DNA of 64,000 bases. Source: Rhizobium sp. GN54 (GTDB taxonomy: Bacteria > Pseudomonadota > Alphaproteobacteria > Rhizobiales > Rhizobiaceae). Each line of letters starts with the position of its first letter. The first letter of the stretch is position 1. This document shows, one piece after another, positions 33,766-42,881 of this stretch. The stretch spans positions 248,001-312,000 of the forward strand of contig NZ_JAJNCZ010000006.1 in assembly GCF_021026345.1 (NCBI RefSeq). The letters run 5' to 3'. The notes under the pieces were generated by a model. It ran no database searches and had not been told where the DNA came from. It was given only the letters and a program-made list of their open reading frames with translations. The position numbers were made by a program, and so were the translations under genes.

Positions 33766-35898
33766 CTAAGCCGCCCGGCGTCCGGATGTTTCGCGCTGTC
33801 CGGACGGGGAGACGACGTTCCCGCCGAGGCGGAACTGCTCGACGTGTTCCTTCAGGCGCGCCGCTTCCATGGCAAGCGTCGCACCGGCGGCGTTGCTTTC
33901 CTCCACCATCGCTGCGTTCTGCTGGGTGACCTGGTCCATCTGGTTGACGGCGGTGTTCACCTCGCTGAGCCCGACGGACTGTTCGCGCGCCGAGGTGGCG
34001 ATGGCGTCCATGTGCTGGTTGATCGTGACGATATAGCCTTCGATCGTCTTCAACGCCTCGCCGGTCTCGCTGACGAGCTGCACACCGTTCTCCACCTCGC
34101 CGGAGGAATTCCGGATGAGGTCCTTGATCTCCTTGGCCGCCTGGGCGGAACGCTGGGCGAGTTCGCGGACCTCCTGCGCGACGACCGCGAAGCCCTTGCC
34201 TGCCTCGCCGGCGCGTGCCGCCTCGACGCCGGCATTGAGTGCGAGCAGGTTGGTCTGGAAGGCGATCTCGTCGATGACCCCGATGATGTTCGAGATCTGG
34301 TTCGACGATTGCTCGATGCGGCTCATCGCATCGACGGCGTTGGCTACGACAGTGCCCGATTGCCGCGCGCTTTCGTTCGCGTGGATCGCGACGGCGCGGG
34401 CTTCCTCGGCGCGCTTGGTGGAGCTGGTGACGTTCGCGGTGATCTCGTCCAGCGCGGCCGCGGTCTGTTCGAGGGAAGCCGCCTGCTGCTCGGTGCGCCG
34501 GGAGAGATCGTCGGCGCTGTGGCTGATCTCGCGCGAGCCGCTGTCGATCGAGTTCGTGGCGTTCGCCACCGCCGTCAAGGTCTGCCGCAGCTGTTCGACG
34601 GCCCGGTTGTAGTCGGCGCGCAGGCTTTCGAAATCGGCGGCGAAGGGTTCGTCGAGCTGGAAGCTCAGGTCGCCCGACGCCAGGTGCTTCAGCCCCGTGG
34701 CGAGACCGTTCGTCGCCTGGGACATCACGGCGGAGCGGTCCTGCTCCTTCGCTGCCGTCATCCGCCGCTCGTCGTCGGTGCGTTCGCGCTGCTCCTGCGC
34801 ATCCCGCTCCAGCTCGCGCGTCCGGACCGCGTTGTCCTTGAAGACCTGGACCGTATTCGCCATCGCGCCCAGTTCGTCGCGACGATCGCGACCTTCGACG
34901 ACGGCATCGAGATTGCCTTCTGCGAGTTCCGTCATCGTGCCGTTCAGGCGACGGATGACGTTCCCCAGCCTGCGGGCGAAGAGGAAGAAGGCGGCCAGCG
35001 CCAGGAGCGCGGTCACGGCTGCCGCAAGCAGCGACATGGTGAGCGCGGAGCGGCCGCTGGCGACCATCGCCGTGACGTCCGATGCGGCCTCGATCAGGCC
35101 GATCGTCTCGCCGGAGAAATTGACCAGCGGCGTCGCCGTCACGAACAGGGTGCGATCGCCGGCATAGGCGTACCGGCCCGGCGCGGTTCCCTGCGCCATG
35201 GCCTGCAGTTCCTCGATCGCCACGAGCGGCTCGCCCTCATAGGTCGCAGCCTGTCGCTGGAGCGCGCCGTCCTTGGCGACGTAGACTGAGAACGCGCCGT
35301 TGATCCTCTCGGCAAGGCGGCTGAAATAGTCGACGGTCAACTGCGTGCCGACGTCGGCCGACCCGATGGCGGTCGTGCCGTCCATGACGGGTGCCGTTCC
35401 GAAGATGGCGATGCCGGCCTTGCCGGGCTCGATGCCGGAGGTCGGCTTTGCTTCGGCGACCGCCGTCTCGATGCCCTTGCGCCGGCCCTTGTTGTTGTCG
35501 CCGGCCTTTTCCGGATCGTGGACGCGCGCGATCACCGTGCTGCCGGCATCCGCGAAGCCGATGGACTGGACGTCGCCGCGGGCCTTCAGTTGCGCGAAGC
35601 CGGTCTCGAGCGTCCTGACGATGCCTTCGCGGTCGCGCGTCTTCATCATCTCGATGATGGTCGGCTGCCCGGCCACGGCGACCGCAAGGCCGAGATTGGC
35701 GCGTTGCTGGGCGTCGATGCTGGAAAGAAGGACGCTGAGGTCGTTTTTCGACTCGTCCTTCACCGCCTGCTCGATGAGGCTGACCTGCCTATGCCAGCCG
35801 ATGCCCCCGATCACGCTGCTCGCAAACAGGACCGCGGCGAAACCGCATCCCGTGACGACCATCCAGAGCGGTCGGGCGACCTTCGTTTCCGTCTTCAC
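33766..35898 (-). CDS. Methyl-accepting chemotaxis protein
   Basis: About 710 residues: membrane helix near 10-32, a periplasmic single-Cache-like sensing domain to about 275 (with a TFAQLK...VQSIGFADAGSTVIARVHD region), second helix near 285-310, HAMP domain, and the cytoplasmic signalling hairpin with the conserved tip EIAFQTNLLALNAGVEAARAG and methylation helices. It reports a chemoeffector to CheA/CheW. I place the start at GTG 35898 (GGGAAGGGG upstream); ATG 35931 is an alternative. It is divergent from the DctB-like kinase, so it may sense the same carboxylates, which is only an inference. Confidence 0.88.
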   Translation of the reverse strand: MKTETKVARPLWMVVTGCGFAAVLFASSVIGGIGWHRQVSLIEQAVKDESKNDLSVLLSSIDAQQRANLGLAVAVAGQPTIIEMMKTRDREGIVRTLETGFAQLKARGDVQSIGFADAGSTVIARVHDPEKAGDNNKGRRKGIETAVAEAKPTSGIEPGKAGIAIFGTAPVMDGTTAIGSADVGTQLTVDYFSRLAERINGAFSVYVAKDGALQRQAATYEGEPLVAIEELQAMAQGTAPGRYAYAGDRTLFVTATPLVNFSGETIGLIEAASDVTAMVASGRSALTMSLLAAAVTALLALAAFFLFARRLGNVIRRLNGTMTELAEGNLDAVVEGRDRRDELGAMANTVQVFKDNAVRTRELERDAQEQRERTDDERRMTAAKEQDRSAVMSQATNGLATGLKHLASGDLSFQLDEPFAADFESLRADYNRAVEQLRQTLTAVANATNSIDSGSREISHSADDLSRRTEQQAASLEQTAAALDEITANVTSSTKRAEEARAVAIHANESARQSGTVVANAVDAMSRIEQSSNQISNIIGVIDEIAFQTNLLALNAGVEAARAGEAGKGFAVVAQEVRELAQRSAQAAKEIKDLIRNSSGEVENGVQLVSETGEALKTIEGYIVTINQHMDAIATSAREQSVGLSEVNTAVNQMDQVTQQNAAMVEESNAAGATLAMEAARLKEHVEQFRLGGNVVSPSGQRETSGRRAA

Positions 35899-36141
35899 TG
35901 CACAAACCCCTTCCCATGTTGCATTCTGCATACAGTATTCCCCGCGGAGGTTAGGGCTTGCTTAACTCGTGACACTAATTGTCCCACTCTCGGCAACTAA
36001 GGGTAGGCTGTCGCCTCGCCGCCCATCGGTCTTTCGCCCACAACGACAGGCCTACTCGTCTCTTGGAAAATGCGGCATTGCTCTCTAGACTTCGCCCCCG
36101 CGGCGGGAGGCCGCGGCGAGGGAGGGAGGAGCCCGCGTTTC

Positions 36142-37971
36142 GTGAAGCAGCGTTTTCGTATCCTTGTCTGGCTCGTGCTCCTGCCGGCCGTCCTCTATGC
36201 GGTGATCGTGCCGGGCGGAGCGCTCGCGACCCGCAGCTACATGGACGAAGCATCGCTGCAGGCGGGTTCGGCGCTTCGCCTTGCCGCTTCGGCGCTGCGG
36301 GGGCACCTGAGCCGCTACGAGCCCCTGCCGGCGCTGATCGCCGATCACGAGGACATCAAGCACCTGATCAGCGACCCCGACGACAGGACGCTGCGCCAGG
36401 CGGCCAACGCCTACCTCAAGGACATCAACGGCCTGCTGGAATCCTCGGACATCTATGTGATGAAGATGGACGGCGACACGATCGCCGCCAGCAATTTCGA
36501 CGGGCCGAAGAGCTTCGTCGGGCAGAACTTCAGCTACCGGCCCTATTTCCAGGACGCGGCCAGGGGCGGGCAGTCGCGCTTTTACGCGCTCGGCACGACG
36601 TCGCTGAAGCGCGGCTACTATTTTGCCTCGCCGATCCGCGTGGACGGGGAGATCCGCGGCGTCATCGTCTTCAAGGTCGACATCGATACCATCGAGGCCA
36701 ACTGGCAGGGCGGCGAGTACAAGATCTTCGTCTCCGACCCGGAAGGCATCATCTTCATGACCGGCAGCCCGGAATGGCTCTATTCGGCCATCCTGCCGCT
36801 GACGCCGGAGCGGCTCGAACGAACCCAGGCCTCGCGCCGCTATGCCGAAGCGGTGCTGAAACCGCTGCCCTTTCACGCGAACGAGACGACGGGGCACCGG
36901 CTGATCACCCTTGCCGACGGCGGCGCTGCGCGCGAATACCTGGCGCTGTCCCAGTACATGCCCGAGGCCGACTGGACCGTCAGCGTCCTGATGGACACGA
37001 GTTCGGTGCGCACCCAGACCCGCACGATGCTGATCGCGGTGCTCCTGTTTCTGGGCCTGGCGGGGCTTGCGGTCGCGATCGTGATCCAGCGGCGCGCCCG
37101 GGCGCAGGAGCGCATGCGCATGCAGATCGAGGCGCGCAACGAGCTGGAGCATCGGGTGGAGCAGCGCACCGCCGATCTGGCGCGCGTCAACCGGCGCATC
37201 GAACTGGAGATCGCCGAGCGCCGGATGACCGAGCAGAAGCTGCGCGAGACCCAGGCCGATCTCATCCAGGCAGGCAAGCTCGCTGGCCTCGGCCAGATGT
37301 CGGCGGCGCTGTCGCACGAACTGAACCAGCCGCTGGCGGCGGCCAAGACCTACGCAGACAGTGCGGTGATGCTGATCGACCGCAACCGTGTCGACGAAGC
37401 CCGCGACAATGTCCGGCGCATCTCCGGCCTGATCGACCGCATGGCCTCGATCAGCCGGCACCTGCGGAACTTTGCCCGCAAGCCCAACGAGAAACTCGGT
37501 CCGGTCGCGCTCTCGGCCGTGATGACGGATACGCTGGAGATCGTCGCCGCCCGCCTGAAGTCCGCCGATGCGACCCTTCTGATCGATCTCGGAGAGACGC
37601 CCGCCGTGGTCCATGCCGGCTCGGTGCGGCTGCAGCAGGTGCTCGTCAACATCATCACCAATGCCGCCGACGCGGTCGAGGGACTGTCGGACCGTCGCAT
37701 CCACATCGATGCCGTGCGCAGCGGCGGCAGGGTGGCGATCACCATCCGCGATCACGGGCCGGGCGTGCCCGCGGCGATCGTGGAACGCATCTTCGACCCC
37801 TTCTTCACCACAAAGGGCGTCGGCCGTGGCCTCGGGCTCGGCCTTTCGATTTCCTACAACATCGTCAAGGACTTCGGCGGCAGCCTCTCGGTTTCCAACC
37901 CGCCCGACGGGGGCGCCGAATTCTGCATCGTGCTCGACGCCGCTCCAGCCCTCAGCGAGGCCGCCGAATGA
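36142..37971 (+). CDS. DctB-like membrane sensor histidine kinase
   Basis: About 609 residues. Helix 6-29, periplasmic double-Cache domain 30-293 with the DctB-like core NFSYRPYFQDA...RGYYFASPI (130-165), helix 296-316, coiled linker, then kinase with phospho-accepting H392 in LSHELNQPLAA and ATP-binding motifs (NAADAV, DHGPGVP, FDPFFTTK and a glycine-rich GRGLGLGLS). It would detect C4- or tricarboxylates outside and phosphorylate the partner activator. I chose GTG 36142 after a GGAGGGAGGAG stretch; the frame continues to ATG 36070. The stop overlaps the activator ATG. Called DctB-like because the target transporter is a tripartite one, not DctA. Confidence 0.87.
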   Translation: MKQRFRILVWLVLLPAVLYAVIVPGGALATRSYMDEASLQAGSALRLAASALRGHLSRYEPLPALIADHEDIKHLISDPDDRTLRQAANAYLKDINGLLESSDIYVMKMDGDTIAASNFDGPKSFVGQNFSYRPYFQDAARGGQSRFYALGTTSLKRGYYFASPIRVDGEIRGVIVFKVDIDTIEANWQGGEYKIFVSDPEGIIFMTGSPEWLYSAILPLTPERLERTQASRRYAEAVLKPLPFHANETTGHRLITLADGGAAREYLALSQYMPEADWTVSVLMDTSSVRTQTRTMLIAVLLFLGLAGLAVAIVIQRRARAQERMRMQIEARNELEHRVEQRTADLARVNRRIELEIAERRMTEQKLRETQADLIQAGKLAGLGQMSAALSHELNQPLAAAKTYADSAVMLIDRNRVDEARDNVRRISGLIDRMASISRHLRNFARKPNEKLGPVALSAVMTDTLEIVAARLKSADATLLIDLGETPAVVHAGSVRLQQVLVNIITNAADAVEGLSDRRIHIDAVRSGGRVAITIRDHGPGVPAAIVERIFDPFFTTKGVGRGLGLGLSISYNIVKDFGGSLSVSNPPDGGAEFCIVLDAAPALSEAAE

Positions 37972-39314
37972 GCGCAAGCCGCATCCTCCTCATCGACGAC
38001 GAAGAGGAAATGCGCCGTTCCTCGGCGCAGGCGCTGGGCCTGTTCGGGCTGGACGTGGTCACTTTCGCCAATGCGGAGCCGGTGCTCGAGCGCGTGGGCT
38101 ACGGGTTTGACGGCGTGGTGGTCAGCGATATCCGCATGCCGGGAATGGACGGCATGACGCTGCTGCAGCGGATCCGCGAAATGGATGCCGAACTCCCGGT
38201 GATCCTCGTCAGCGGGCATGCGGACGTGCAGCTCGCCGTCACCGCCATGCGCGCCGGCGTCTACGACTTCGTCGAAAAGCCGTTCACCGCCCAGCAACTC
38301 GCGGCCATCATCCGGCGCGCGCTGGACAGGCGCAGCCTCGTTCTGGAAAACCGCCGGCTGCGCGCGGTCGCCGGCAAGCGCGACGATGTCGAGGCACGGC
38401 TGCCGGGACGCACCCAGGTGATGGTGGACCTGCGCTATCGCCTGCGCGCGATCGGCGCGACCGACGCCGATACGCTGATCATCGGCGATACCGGCGTCGG
38501 CAAGGAAGTCGTGGCGCGGGCTTTGCACGACATCAGCGCCCGCGCCGACAGGCCGTTGATCGCCATCAACTGCGCGGCCCTGCCGGAAAACCTGATCGAG
38601 AGTGAGCTGTTCGGCCACGAAGCCGGCGCCTTCCCGGGGGCGCTGCGTCCGCGCTACGGCAAGTTCGAGCACGGGCGCGGCGGAACCATCCTGCTCGACG
38701 AGATCGGCTCGATGCCGATCGAACTGCAGGCGAAATTCCTGCGGGTGCTGCAGGAGCGGGTGATCACGCGGCTCGGCTCGAACGAGCCGGTGCCGCTCGA
38801 CGTGCGCTTCATCGCGACGAGCAAGGTGAACCTCGAAGGCGAGGTGGCGGCAGGCCGCTTCCGCGCCGATCTCCTCTACCGGCTCAACGTCGCGACCCTG
38901 CACGTACCGTCGCTCGCCCAGCGCCGGGCCGACGTCCCCCTTCTCTTCCTCCAGCTTGTCCGCGAGGCCGCCGCCCGCTACGGCCGCAGCGACATCGAGG
39001 TACCGCCGGAGACGGTGACGGAGATCGCCGGGCGCAGTTGGCCGGGCAACGTGCGCGAGTTGCGCAACGCTGCCGACCGGTTGGTGCTCGGCCTCGAGCC
39101 GCAGCGGGAGGACGGCGTCGAACAGAGCCAGAGGCTATCGGACAAGGTCGCCGCCTATGAACGGAGCCTCATCGCCAGCGCGCTTTCTGCCCATGGCGGC
39201 AGCCTGCGCCCGGTCTATGAAATGCTGGGGATCTCGCGCAAGACGCTCTACGAGAAGATGCAGAAGCACGGCCTCGACAAGAACATTCGCGCCGATGGAG
39301 GCGACTATGCCTGA
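37968..39314 (+). CDS. DctD-like sigma-54-dependent response regulator with altered GAFTGA loop
   Basis: 448 residues: receiver domain 1-120 with phospho-acceptor D54 (SDIRMPG), AAA+ sigma-54 activator domain about 145-380, and a C-terminal Fis-type helix-turn-helix (SLRPVYEMLGISRKTLYEKM). Walker A is GDTGVGKE (173-180) and Walker B LLDEIG (242-247). The loop that normally reads GAFTGA and touches sigma-54 reads GAFPGA here (220-225). ATG 37968 overlaps the kinase stop. It presumably activates tctCBA just downstream, where a perfect 28-bp palindrome lies. Whether it still opens sigma-54 promoters is doubtful from this loop. Confidence 0.88.
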   Translation: MSASRILLIDDEEEMRRSSAQALGLFGLDVVTFANAEPVLERVGYGFDGVVVSDIRMPGMDGMTLLQRIREMDAELPVILVSGHADVQLAVTAMRAGVYDFVEKPFTAQQLAAIIRRALDRRSLVLENRRLRAVAGKRDDVEARLPGRTQVMVDLRYRLRAIGATDADTLIIGDTGVGKEVVARALHDISARADRPLIAINCAALPENLIESELFGHEAGAFPGALRPRYGKFEHGRGGTILLDEIGSMPIELQAKFLRVLQERVITRLGSNEPVPLDVRFIATSKVNLEGEVAAGRFRADLLYRLNVATLHVPSLAQRRADVPLLFLQLVREAAARYGRSDIEVPPETVTEIAGRSWPGNVRELRNAADRLVLGLEPQREDGVEQSQRLSDKVAAYERSLIASALSAHGGSLRPVYEMLGISRKTLYEKMQKHGLDKNIRADGGDYA

Positions 39315-39336
39315 TGGCGTCCGCGCCTGAGCGGTT

Positions 39337-39364
39337 TGCAATGGGTGGAAATCCACCCATTGCA
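39337..39364. promoter_or_regulatory. 28-bp perfect palindrome upstream of tctC
   Basis: Two 13-bp arms (TGCAATGGGTGGA and its complement) meet at a two-base centre, 169 bp before the tctC start and 23 bp after the activator gene. There is no U run on either side, so it looks more like a binding site for a dimeric activator than a terminator. I found no convincing sigma-54 -24/-12 element between it and tctC. Confidence 0.55.
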
Positions 39365-39532
39365 GGACCCGTTTGTCCCCGGTCCCACACATGAAGCGAT
39401 ACATGCCTTAAGATTTTCGCATGACGGCACGGGCTGGTCGGTTGTCCCATGGGGCGGCTGTCCCACAGTTTCCGCATCCATGACCGGGGCGGAGGGAGCC
39501 GCGCCGGCAGGCCAATATCGGGGAGGATCGCA

Positions 39533-40516
39533 ATGAAGGTATTGAACACCGTATTCGGCATGACGGCAGCCGCCGCCATCGCCCTCATTTCCACGTCGGC
39601 ATCCGCGCAGACCTATCCGGACCGGACGATCACCATGGTCGTTCCCTTCTCCGCCGGCGGTCCGACCGACACCGTGGCGCGCCTCGTCGCCGAATCCATG
39701 TCCAAGGACCTCGGCCAACAGATCGTCGTCGAAAACGTCGGCGGCGCCGGCGGCACGCTCGGTGCCGGCCGCGTCGCACAGGCCGATCCGGACGGCTATA
39801 CCATGCTGCTGCACCATATCGGCATGGCGACGAGCGCCACGCTCTACCGCAAGCTCGCCTACGATACGCTGAACGCCTTCGAATATGTCGGCCTCGTCAC
39901 CGACGTGCCGATGACGATCGTCGCCCGCAAGGACTTCGAACCGACCGACCTCAAGGGCCTCGTCGAATACGTCAAGGCCAACAAGGACACCGTCACCGTC
40001 GCCAATGCCGGCATCGGCGCCGCCTCGCACCTGTGCGGGATGTTGCTGATGAGCGCGATCGACACGCCGCTCACCACGGTTCCCTACAAGGGCACGGGTC
40101 CGGCCATGACCGACCTGCTCGGCGGCCAGGTCGACATCATGTGCGACCAGACCACCAATACGACGAAGCAGATCCAGGGCGGAACGATCAAGGCCTATGC
40201 GGTGACCTCGCCGGAGCGCCTGGAAGTGCTGCCGGAGATCCCGACCGCGGCCGAAGGCGGGCTGGCCGATTTCCAGGTCGGCATCTGGCATGGCGTCTAC
40301 GTCCCGAAGGGCACGCCTGCGGAGATCGGCGAACGCCTGTCGAAGTCGCTGCAGGTGGCACTGAAGGATCCGAACGTCGTCGCCCGTTTCGGCGAACTCG
40401 GCACGGTTCCCTCGCCGGAAGCCGATGCGACGCCGGCAGCCCTCAAGGCCAAGCTCGAGAGCGAGATCGCCCGCTGGAAGCCGGTGATCGAGGCGGCCGG
40501 CCAGTACGCCGACTGA
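39533..40516 (+). CDS. tctC: Tripartite tricarboxylate transporter substrate-binding protein
   Basis: 327 residues with a Sec signal (1-25, SASA cleavage region) and a Bug/TctC two-lobe fold (YPDRTITMVVPFSAGGPTDTVAR at about 27-49; GGAGGTLGAGRVAQADPDGYT further on). Bug-type proteins bind carboxylates such as citrate in the periplasm. GGGGAGG lies before ATG 39533. First gene of tctCBA, downstream of the DctB/DctD-like pair, and followed by a strong hairpin. Confidence 0.92.
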   Translation: MKVLNTVFGMTAAAAIALISTSASAQTYPDRTITMVVPFSAGGPTDTVARLVAESMSKDLGQQIVVENVGGAGGTLGAGRVAQADPDGYTMLLHHIGMATSATLYRKLAYDTLNAFEYVGLVTDVPMTIVARKDFEPTDLKGLVEYVKANKDTVTVANAGIGAASHLCGMLLMSAIDTPLTTVPYKGTGPAMTDLLGGQVDIMCDQTTNTTKQIQGGTIKAYAVTSPERLEVLPEIPTAAEGGLADFQVGIWHGVYVPKGTPAEIGERLSKSLQVALKDPNVVARFGELGTVPSPEADATPAALKAKLESEIARWKPVIEAAGQYAD

Positions 40517-40528
40517 CGCTGTTCTGCA

Positions 40529-40561
40529 CATGGCCGCCCGCGAGACCTGCGGGCGGCCATG
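40529..40561 (+). terminator. Strong intercistronic hairpin after tctC
   Basis: CATGGCCGCCCGC (40529-40541) and GCGGGCGGCCATG (40549-40561) form a perfect 13-bp stem with a seven-base loop 13 bp after the tctC stop. No U tract follows, so it probably acts as an mRNA stabiliser or partial terminator that raises the binding protein over the membrane subunits. Confidence 0.5.
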
Positions 40562-40694
40562 CCGCATCCGGCGCCAGGATGAACCGATCGCCGCAGCAAG
40601 GCTGCGGGCGCCGATGGAGAATTCTGCAGGCCGCCGCGTCGGACTGTCCGAAACCGGCGGCACATGGCGGTCGCGGCCGCGCCCAGGGGGAAAC

Positions 40695-41156
40695 ATGAGA
40701 TCATTGACATTCGACAGCGCCAACGCGCTCTGCGGCGCGCTCTTCATCGGGCTGGGCGGCTTCTTCATCTATCAGAGCCTGGACCTCGAGATCGGCACCG
40801 CGCTGCGGATGGGACCCGGCTATTTCCCGCTGGTGCTGGCCGTCATCCTCACCCTTCTCGGCGCAGTCATTCTCGTGCAGTCGACGCGGGTGGAGGGCGA
40901 GCCCTTCGGGCCGATCGCGCTGCGCGGCATAGCCTTCATCCTGCCCGCGCCGATCTTTTTCGGGCTGACGGTGCGGGGCTTGGGCTTCGTCCCCTCGCTG
41001 TTCCTCATCGCCCTGATCGCCGCCTTCGCCTCGGCGAGAATGAAAGCGCCGATGGCGGTCGTTCTCGCGATCTCGATCACCCTCTTTTCCGTGGTCGTCT
41101 TCAGCTATGCGCTCGGCCTGCCCTTCCAGCGCTTCGGCCCCTGGGTCCGGTTCTAG
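40695..41156 (+). CDS. tctB: Tripartite tricarboxylate transporter small membrane subunit
   Basis: 153 residues with four hydrophobic helices (about 10-28, 40-62, 75-105, 115-145) and the GPGYFPL motif (41-47) typical of TctB proteins. It forms the small membrane part of the carboxylate importer with TctA. ATG 40695 is preceded by GGGGGAAAC; the longer open frame lies over the intergenic hairpin. Nine bases separate it from tctA. Confidence 0.87.
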   Translation: MRSLTFDSANALCGALFIGLGGFFIYQSLDLEIGTALRMGPGYFPLVLAVILTLLGAVILVQSTRVEGEPFGPIALRGIAFILPAPIFFGLTVRGLGFVPSLFLIALIAAFASARMKAPMAVVLAISITLFSVVVFSYALGLPFQRFGPWVRF

Positions 41157-41165
41157 GAGACGCAC

Positions 41166-42671
41166 ATGGATCTCTTCAGCAATCTCGCGCTGGGCTTCTA
41201 CACGGCCGCCTCGCCTGAAAACCTTCTCTTCTGCCTGATCGGCGTGCTGCTCGGAACGCTGATCGGCGTGCTGCCGGGGATCGGCGCGACGGCGACGATC
41301 GCCATGCTCCTGCCGATCACCTTCCAGCTCGAGCCCGTCTCCTCGCTGATCATGCTGGCCGGCATCTACTACGGCGCGCAGTACGGTGGCTCGACCACGG
41401 CGATCCTCATCAACATGCCGGGCGAATCGTCCTCCGCCGTCACCGCCATCGACGGCTACCAGATGGCACGGAAGGGCAGGGCGGGTGCCGCCCTTTCGAT
41501 CGCGGCGCTCGGCTCCTTCTTCGCCGGCACGGTCTCCACCTTCCTGGTGGCGATCTTCGCCATCCCGCTGACGGTGATCGCGCTGAAATTCGGCGCGGCC
41601 GAGTATTTCTCGCTGATGGTCGTCGGCCTCGTGTCCTCGGTGGCGCTCGCGCACGGCTCGATCGTCAAGGCACTGGCGATGGTCACCCTCGGGCTGCTGC
41701 TCGGTCTCGTCGGCACCGACATCTATACCGGCACGCCGCGCTTCACCCTCGGCATCCGCGAATATGCCGACGGGCTGAATTTCGTCGCCGTCGCCGTCGG
41801 CGTCTTCGGCATCGCGGAGATCCTGCGCAACCTGGAAGGCGAGAAGACTCGCACCGTGCTGATGGCGAAGGTCAGCGGCCTGTGGCCGACGCGCAACGAC
41901 TTCAAGCGCATGTTCGGCCCCGTCTTGCGCGGCACGGCGATCGGCTCGGCGCTCGGCATCCTTCCGGGCGGCGGCGCCATCCTCGCGGCGTTTGCCTCCT
42001 ACACGGTGGAGAAGCGCATTTCGGACACGCCGCAGGAGTTCGGGCAGGGCGCGATCGCAGGCGTGGCAGGGCCGGAATCGGCCAACAATGCCGGCGCGCA
42101 GACCTCGTTCATTCCGCTTCTGACCCTGGGCATCCCGGCCAATCCGGTCATGGCGCTGATGGTCGGCGCGATGATCATCCAGGGGATCGTGCCGGGTCCG
42201 AACGTCGCCGCCGAGCAGCCCGCCCTCTTCTGGGGCATCATCGCCTCGATGTGGATCGGCAACCTGATGCTCGTGGTCCTCAACCTGCCGCTGATCGGCC
42301 TCTGGGTGAAGCTGCTCACCATCCCCTACTACGTGCTGTTTCCGATCATCATGGCCTTCTGCTCGATCGGGGTCTACAGCGTCAATTCCAACGTCTACGA
42401 CCTCTATGCGGTCGCGTTCTTCGGTTTCGTCGGCTACGTGCTGGTCAAGCTGCGCTGCGAGCCGGCGCCGCTGCTCCTGGGCTTCGTGCTCGGGCCGCTG
42501 CTCGAGGAGAACCTGCGCCGCGCCATGATCCTGTCGCGCGGCGACCCGACCACCTTCGTCACCCGCCCGATCAGCGCCATCCTGCTCCTGATCGCGCTGG
42601 CCGTGCTCGTGGTGGTGTTCCTGCCTTCGGTGAAGGCAAAGCGCGAGGAGGTCTTCCAGGAAGAGGACTGA
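41166..42671 (+). CDS. tctA: Tripartite tricarboxylate transporter large membrane subunit
   Basis: A 501-residue protein with eleven to twelve helices and the family signatures GVLPGIGATATIAMLLP, YGAQYGGSTTAILINMPGE and the second inverted repeat copy GILPGGGAILAAF ... AGPESANNAGAQTSFIPLLTLGIP. It provides the transport pathway for tricarboxylates, driven by ion gradients. Starts at ATG 41166 after TctB. Final structural gene of tctCBA; the amidase follows after 210 bp. Confidence 0.94.
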   Translation: MDLFSNLALGFYTAASPENLLFCLIGVLLGTLIGVLPGIGATATIAMLLPITFQLEPVSSLIMLAGIYYGAQYGGSTTAILINMPGESSSAVTAIDGYQMARKGRAGAALSIAALGSFFAGTVSTFLVAIFAIPLTVIALKFGAAEYFSLMVVGLVSSVALAHGSIVKALAMVTLGLLLGLVGTDIYTGTPRFTLGIREYADGLNFVAVAVGVFGIAEILRNLEGEKTRTVLMAKVSGLWPTRNDFKRMFGPVLRGTAIGSALGILPGGGAILAAFASYTVEKRISDTPQEFGQGAIAGVAGPESANNAGAQTSFIPLLTLGIPANPVMALMVGAMIIQGIVPGPNVAAEQPALFWGIIASMWIGNLMLVVLNLPLIGLWVKLLTIPYYVLFPIIMAFCSIGVYSVNSNVYDLYAVAFFGFVGYVLVKLRCEPAPLLLGFVLGPLLEENLRRAMILSRGDPTTFVTRPISAILLLIALAVLVVVFLPSVKAKREEVFQEED

Positions 42672-42881
42672 TGCTATGCCTCGTCCGGCAACGGCACGTC
42701 GCTGCAATGCTTGTCCTCCGTGTTTGCGGTTGACGAATCCGGCCTCAGACTGTTGAACGCTGCTTGTGTTCCTGGTGCGGGACCGGGACCGAACTTGGTC
42801 ATACGGAGCTCCGCGCGCCGGCGAACACGATTGCCATCTGCGCCGCCGGCCGCCCGGTGGCGGTCAGGAGAGGACGGGGAG

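Noticed and set aside
35979-39314. A 1111-codon frame that reads through the DctB-like gene into the activator
   Set aside because: Only the portion from 37968 encodes the activator. The first two-thirds read the kinase gene out of frame, so there is no hybrid kinase.
39365-39532. Possible sigma-54 promoter before tctC
   Set aside because: A GGCACG near 39428 resembles a -24 element, but the sequence ten bases further lacks the GC of the -12 element. I could not support it.
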